DNA of 64,000 nucleotides from Heligmosomoides polygyrus polygyrus. Its lineage: Eukaryota > Nematoda > Chromadorea > Rhabditida > Heligmosomidae. The stretch spans positions 73,566,643 through 73,630,642 of the forward strand of contig OX377202.1 of assembly GCA_947396885.1 (NCBI GenBank), read 5' to 3'. The position numbers and the translations under genes were made by a program. Under the pieces are notes generated by a model. It was not told the origin of the DNA, searched no databases, and was given only the letters and a program-made list of their open reading frames with translations. Of the stretch, positions 59,170 to 64,000 are shown one piece after another (the first letter of the stretch is position 1; each line of letters starts with the position of its first letter).

Positions 59170-59412
59170 CTATGGTGTGATAAGACTCATCGCATACTTC
59201 ATTTCTTCTCTACTTTTAATAGGTGGCTCCCAGTGTTTTACTTCTAGCGCTTCCTTCATCTTCCTCTCCACTGGGTCTGCCAGATTTTTGTGGAGGATGG
59301 AAATCCGCAATTGCGGCGGTGGCCCACGCGTGTGTCTCAGGGTGCGGTGCTTCGAGAATGGATTGTCCGGGTAGCTCTGAGGGTTACACAGAGCTCTCAG
59401 GTGCTCATCCAT
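59170..59412 (-). pseudogene. Penelope-like GIY-YIG endonuclease C-terminal remnant
   Basis: About 80 aa open to a natural stop at 59170. GIY-YIG nucleases provide the nick for target-primed reverse transcription in Penelope-like elements. The GIY-YIG motif itself lies outside the retained part; assignment rests on the C-terminal pattern EAL-x(7)-P-x-x-x-x-EEM plus position before the 3' UTR. Confidence 0.6.
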
Positions 59413-59458
59413 TCCCTTCCATAGCGATCTCGCTGTTTCACCTGTTTCAGTATTTTAT

Positions 59459-59560
59459 GCTTCTTAGGCAAGTCAGGACCAATTCACCGAGTTCGGATAG
59501 ATGGAATGTTGGGCGGAAACCAGAATCATTAACTTCTATTCGGACTTGAGTTGGCGCCTA
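59459..59560 (-). repeat. tRNA-derived SINE, head half of split copy
   Basis: Continues the copy begun at 58691: GGCAAGTCAGGACCAATTCA, CCGAGTTCGGATAGATGGAA, TTGGGCGGAAACCAGAA; the head is degenerate (TTGGCGCC). Confidence 0.75.
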
Positions 59561-61167
59561 CGGAATAACGGCGACTACATCGGCTGCAGTAACCAGGTGG
59601 AGTTATAACAATGAGTCGCAGACGCTGTGTCCCTTCTGCAGTCACTGGAACGGAGGTCTGTGATGGGTGTCCCATCACAACGAGATCACAAGACAATGTC
59701 AAACTGCTGAGTAGGCACTCACACAACCTCTGGCAATGAATCTTGCCTAGATGTCTAAAGCCTTCAGATTGAAGAAGGGCATAGAACATTTTGGATCATC
59801 TTGGGTGCTAAACATAAGGACATTTAGAAGGATGAAGTGCAACATAAAAAGGAGAACAGTTTGGCGTAGAAGAAAAGGAAAAGTGGTGGAGGACAACGAA
59901 TAGGAGGATAAGTACAACGTTGGCCAGAAATGAAATCACCGGCAGGGTCGAAAATGGGATTGCTGCAGGGCATGAAGCGGGATTGGATTCGTAATGGAGA
60001 GGTGGTGCATTAAGCGCCGAACTCGTCAGTGAGAGTGGTCCTCCGAAAAATTCCCATGGTAGCCGCCGGCCTTCTCTTCCGAGAACCCTACAGTAAATTA
60101 CTTTTCTCCACCGCTTTACTGTTCTACCCTGATACCGTCCATAGCAAGCGGAGGTCTCGTTGTGGATACCTTGCAGAGAAATTGGACTGCTCGTTTCTCT
60201 CCTAATTCATCTACCAGCAGTTTCCTCTAATGTACATATCTCTAAAGTCCAATAAAGAAGATGGGCCTGGCGGTGTGGTTTTCAGGAAGTAAATATTGCA
60301 CCTTGGAAGAAATAGCACCCTTCTGTTAGAGAGAACAACTAAATAAGCCAGTCTGACACCCATAGACGTCTTGAAAGCAGTTAGTTCATGTGTGACCAGG
60401 ACACTGTTATAAGTTAATGGCCCTTGATTAGCAGGGAATGCATATTTGGGTGTTTCAAATCATTTTGGGAGGATCACCAAAATGAGGGTTTCTACATACT
60501 AATATATACACGTTACACACTACACATAGATACATATATGTACATATATTTCTACATATAGAAATTGGACTGTTATGGAGAAAGAAGGCATCTTTTGCGC
60601 GAAGTCGACGATGGCGATCCTAATGAGGCGACTTTTCGAATTTGTTTACTGGAGGAGTGTGTGTTGTGGACACGGTGGCGACATACGGCTTGTATCCATA
60701 TTTAATGCGTGAAAGGCCGGGCGACACCGGCAATTAGAGCCACTAAGTAGATTGTCAGTCAAGCTCGACCACCGCCGAAGCGGACCTGGCGGTCAGGAAA
60801 TCGAAACACGCTGTTCGAGCGGAAAGTAGTGGACTGCTCTAATCCGAAAGGAAAAGCTGTCTCAGGAAGTTATTGGTCTAAAATTCGAGTCCGATTGGTC
60901 GTTTTTCCAAAACGGATAGTTTGCGCAAAGCTTTGAGCCATGAGCCGTTGGAATATGTATTGGGGAAGGGTGGCTCAATTTCTCGCGAAGCCTTTCAGAG
61001 CAAAAGTGAGGAGCGTCTCCAAAATCCACCAATAATTCGTGTCAAGGGGACCCCTACCCAATAAAACTTAAATTGTCTCCTAATTAAAACTGGTAATAAA
61101 ACCTATAAAACATGAACTCTTCTACGACTGCTCTCCTCCTACTTTTCAAGTAATCGAAAGATGAACG
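59561..61167. other. No recognisable gene
   Basis: TA-rich stretch (ATACATATATGTACATATAT) at about 60530-60550. Short ORFs only. Confidence 0.4.
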
Positions 61168-61264
61168 ATAAAGGTTAAAGAACGGCGTTGATCAATTTCT
61201 TTTGGGATGCGCCTTGCATTGTACTTTAAAGGGTTGTGGAGTTGAATGCGTATTTGGCCTACAT
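61168..61264 (-). repeat. tRNA-derived SINE, 3' part of split copy
   Basis: Antisense: AAGGTTAAAGAACGGCGTTG, TTTTGGGATGCGCC, GAATGCGTATTTGGCCTACA. Interrupted by LINE sequence and resumed at 61657. Confidence 0.82.
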
Positions 61265-61644
61265 TTATTTATTTATTTCTGGCGTGAATTACAATCAATC
61301 ACACGCGTTTAAGACACTAGCACAAACAACAAATCTGAAAATATGTGACTAAAATCGTCTACAAAAGACCTCTTCGGGTTAAAAGTGTTTAAACTGACAG
61401 ACAGACATGTCACGAAAACCTTCAGATTCGCCTGTAAGCAGGTTGAGTTCCTTAAGGTTCCGATAAGAGAGGAAGTTAGACCTAACCTGTGACCTTGCCA
61501 CTGAGGGTAGTCTTCCTCCTCTATTGCTCGTTATTGATACATCAAAGAACTCTATGCTTTCAATGGAAATTCTGTTTGGATTTTAAAAAGCATGATCAGA
61601 TCAGCCGTTTTCCTTCTGCTTCTAAGTAGGGTAAGCCAAGTTGC
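61265..61644 (-). mobile_element. 5'-truncated LINE tail inserted in a SINE
   Basis: 380 bp flanked by TTGGCCTACAT (61254-61264) and TTGGCCCTACAT (61645-61656). Minus-strand end is (AAAT)n, a poly-TAAA type tail. Minus frames read TADLIMLFKIQ, then FDVSITSNRGGRLPSVARSQ, RSNFLSYRNLKELN, MSVCQFKHF, the pattern of the C-terminal end of CR1/T1-like LINE polymerases (DLxMLFKI...R...RSQ...FxxRxxxxWNxLP...FK). Frameshifted and inactive. Confidence 0.65.
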
Positions 61645-61656
61645 TTGGCCCTACAT

Positions 61657-61850
61657 AATGGGTTGCGGTAGCCAGCCGATGAGCAAGCCAGCGCCTCATC
61701 CTTCCCAGACAAGTTCGATACCACTTCACCGACCCCGGAGGTATGGAAAGCTTGGTTCTCCTGGGTGGGAAACCCGAACCAGAAACCTGGTATTGGGTGC
61801 ATGCGACAAGCAGCGCCTCCTTCTATGGTGCTGCCACGCCCTCTCAACGC
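61657..61850 (-). repeat. tRNA-derived SINE, head part of split copy
   Basis: GGTTGCGGTAGCCAGCCGAT, GCAAGCCAGCGCCTCATCCT, TCCCAGACAAGTTCGATACC, CCGACCCCGGAGGTATGG, GGGTGGGAAACCCGAACCAG, and a partly rearranged head (GCGCCTCCTTCTATGGTGCT). Confidence 0.82.
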
Positions 61851-62168
61851 CAGGCAAATATTATAGAAGCACAGGTTCACCAGCAATATCAATAATCCAA
61901 AATAATGCCCCAGCTTAACCTAAAGGGAATCAATCACTTTACTATTCAGAACATGCGATAATAAAGCGCGGCCTTTGACAGTTATTATGAAAATTCAGCT
62001 GATTTCTGCCCTAACTAATAGCCCGTTCGCCCCTATATTAGTACTATCATAACATTTCCCGAAAAGATGCACTAATCATTGGTCATCTTACCGTACGGTA
62101 GATTTAATGTCTTGCAGCTGCTTTCATACAAGCCATCTACGCTTGACCATTTGTTTATCGGGATGTAT
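61851..62168. other. No recognisable gene
   Basis: Ordinary spacer between the split SINE and the 62-kb foldback element. Confidence 0.4.
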
Positions 62169-63622
62169 TATGTGTTCCTTTTCTGCTGTGCGCATCTGTG
62201 AACGGAGTTGTGAACCATTTTCACAGCAGGCTCCTTTGCCCTCTAGATCCACGCAGAGCGGGCCAACCACAAGAGAGCGAGCTCAAGTAGGGTTGAAACT
62301 GCGCCGCAGGCCGAGCAGTGCGGGGCAGGCGGAGGGGGGGGGGCGGCCTGGTGAAACGGATGGTTTATAGTTCGACCTCCATGTGGTGCAAAAGCTTTTC
62401 ACTTCCTAAAAAAGATCTGTCATGATCTCTATGTCAGATCGCAACGAAAAAGGTCACCAGGAAGAACTCGCCTTCATACTGACAACTTCACGATGCACGA
62501 TGATACAACTTATGATGAATATTCGCTAAAAACCTGGTGAGAAGACAAACAATGCGTTACACTAGCAGCTGTGAAATAACACTACGAAATGTTCAAAACA
62601 TAACAGCCGTTGGCAATGACCAAGGGCGCTACCTATTTAGATGCTGGGATTTTTTTGTGAAAACATTAAACAATTCTCTGGAAGGTTCGCCTTCACGCTC
62701 GATCCGGCTCAATTTTCGAAGGTGGTAATCAGAAAAAATGAATCGAAATCTACTCTGCATATTTGAGAGCGGGCGGGTTCCGCTTTCAGTAGAACAGTAG
62801 AACAAGATCGCCTCATCCACCTAGACTAGACTGTAAATTTAAACGCATTTTCCAGCAATACGAAGCAAACCTTTTTAAACTCCTTTTCGCCGAAACGAAA
62901 AGATCCACGCTGCTGGCTAGTGCTCTCCTCATCATCTTCCTCCATTGACTATGTAGGATCCTCCTCTTTTGATTCCACACTGATACCGTCTTCATTCTCT
63001 ATCACGATGCTCTTGCGTTGCGCATCTCGCAAGATGGAAGCGATGCTGCTGGCCACCTTCTTCTCTTGCCTTGTAGAAACGCGTGAAGTATCGGAAGGGC
63101 CGAAGTCCTCTAAAAGGCTAGCGCATGAGATGCCTCATGTGATAAATAAGTAAAATAAATAAAGGCACGCCAACACAATAGCTGGAGAGAAAATAGTTTG
63201 GAAGATAGGTCGGCAGTATTGTCCTAATCTAGCCCGTGTGTCGAAAAAGAATTCGCCCAAGGGGTTTATTTAAGGCACTAATCACCGACTTGTAAGTATG
63301 GGTGATGGGATCTTTTTAATCGATTTCGCTCAAGCTTTGACATTTGAGATAGAGAGCATTGGTTGATCGTGGCTGATCTTTTTTAGGAAGTGCAAAAATC
63401 GTGCACCTCAGTGTTGCTTGAACCATAAACCACCCGTCTCACCACGCCACTCCTCTACCCCTTGCGCCACAACTGCTCGGCCGGCAGCGCAGTTTCAAGC
63501 GTACTTGAGCTCGCTCTCTTGTGAACAGCTTGCTCTGCGTTGACCTAGAGGGCAAAGGAGCCTGCTATGAGAATGGTCCATAACTCGGTTCACAGATGCG
63601 CAAAGCAGAAACGAAACACATA
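62169..63622. mobile_element. Palindromic (foldback-type) element with ~260-bp arms
   Basis: Left arm 62169-62428 and right arm 63364-63622 are inverted copies: TATGTGTT, GCGCATCTGTGAAC, AGCAGGCTCCTTTGCCCTCT, ACGCAGAGC, AAGAGAGCGAGCTCAAGTA, TTGAAACTGCGC, GCCGAGCAGT, GGTGGTTTAT/GATGGTTTAT and CACTTCCTAAAAAAGATC. The 935-bp centre has no recognised transposase. The left arm has a G10 run where the right arm reads GCGCAAGGGGTAGAGGAG. No clear target duplication. Confidence 0.8.
63405..63478 (-). repeat. tRNA-like module in foldback arm
   Basis: Minus strand: GTTGTGGCGCAAGGGGTAGA resembles a tRNA D-arm and, ~35 bp later, TATGGTTCAAGCAACACT resembles a T-arm. The left arm keeps the box-B part (TTATAGTTCGACCTCC) but has a G-run instead of the A part. 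Confidence 0.5.
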
Positions 63623-64000
63623 CTTGAAATCAGCGTTCGAAGTCGCATCCTGTGATGTACGTATCATCTCAAAGCACCATGGTCACCTAGTATTCTTCCC
63701 TTGTAAGATAACGTTTTGTTCAAGGAAATTTAGTGCGACTTTTTGAAATTTTTAAATTCAACTTTCCTAATTAAAACGCCATAGGTTTTACAAAATTTTT
63801 ATCTTTCAAGGAAAAACTGAGGTTCAAAAATTGTTCAAGAGTACAAAGACAGCAATGTGTAGCGTGACAAAAGTGGAGATCGTGCTTCTAACTCGCTGCG
63901 ATTTTAATTTGATTGACATTGTAAATGCTTCCTACTTTAAACAGCAGAGTGAAGACATTGTTTCAAAGCGCTCGAGTACATGGCGCGACCTCTTCTTCAA
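63623..64000. other. No recognisable gene
   Basis: AT-rich flank with no ORF or repeat recognised. Confidence 0.4.

Larger units (their letters stand above)
58833..59446 (-). mobile_element. Penelope-like element 3' fragment, 12-bp target duplication
   Basis: 614 bp inserted in a SINE and flanked by TCAGTATTTTAT (58821-58832 and 59447-59458). The minus ORF 59412-59170 resembles the C-terminal end of Penelope-type GIY-YIG proteins (SKHRTLRHTRG, ISILHKNLADPVERKMKEAL, WEPPIKSREEMKYAMSLI). The 3' UTR has CTGAAGAAGGGCTTATGCCC then GAAACG (58942-58917, minus), the sequence common near Penelope-like ends and of hammerhead-core form. Truncated at 5'; inactive. Confidence 0.72.

Noticed and set aside
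1..64000. CRISPR arrays, bacterial operons, rRNA genes, intact tRNA genes
   Set aside because: Looked for and not seen; the tandem repeats lack unique equal-length spacers and the tRNA-like words do not fold as tRNAs.

Overview
The window is eukaryotic, repeat-rich genomic DNA. The most likely source is a parasitic nematode of the strongylid/hookworm type. This is inferred from the mix of elements (an RTE retrotransposon, a second APE-RT LINE, mariner, a Penelope-like fragment, tRNA-derived SINEs), from short TTTCAG-type splice acceptors, and from very long introns holding repeats. There are no operons, Shine-Dalgarno sites or dense reading frames, so nearly all the short ORFs are chance.

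Host gene. On the minus strand, 14616 down to 3041, six exons join in perfect reading phase and encode an Eph receptor ligand-binding domain plus the start of the cysteine-rich/EGF-like region. It is a homologue of C. elegans VAB-1. Exons are 14540-14616, 11135-11265, 10712-10864, 10511-10652, 3222-3351 and 3041-3154. One intron is about 7.2 kb and carries three SINEs. I could not find the signal peptide, the rest of the ectodomain or the kinase; the gene must run past the left edge. A very tentative two-exon start of another minus-strand gene lies at 26111-25957.

Mobile DNA, left to right. At least 13 copies of one ~293-bp tRNA-derived SINE are spread from 4 to 62 kb; two have perfect 14- and 11-bp target duplications. 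31699-32951 is a non-autonomous hAT-like element with an 8-bp duplication, itself hit by a SINE. 36.2-37.8 kb is a cluster of three tandem repeats. 42836-46257 is a nearly intact 3.4-kb RTE element with a perfect 10-bp duplication and only two lesions. 51640-52680 is a mariner with an internal deletion. 53690-55960 is a decayed APE-RT LINE. 58833-59446 is a Penelope-like fragment with a hammerhead-core-like motif, inserted in a SINE. 61265-61644 is a LINE tail inserted in another SINE. Three large palindromic (foldback) elements lie at 47.9-49.0, 56.4-58.2 and 62.2-63.6 kb; tRNA-like promoter modules lie in or beside them.

How it fits together. The left 15 kb is a host receptor gene expanded by intronic repeats. 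From about 28 kb rightward the DNA is a layered record of transposition: SINEs serve as landing sites for a second SINE, a Penelope-like element and LINE tails, so relative insertion ages can be read. The RTE is the youngest large element and the best candidate source of reverse transcriptase, but its 3' end does not match the SINE tail.
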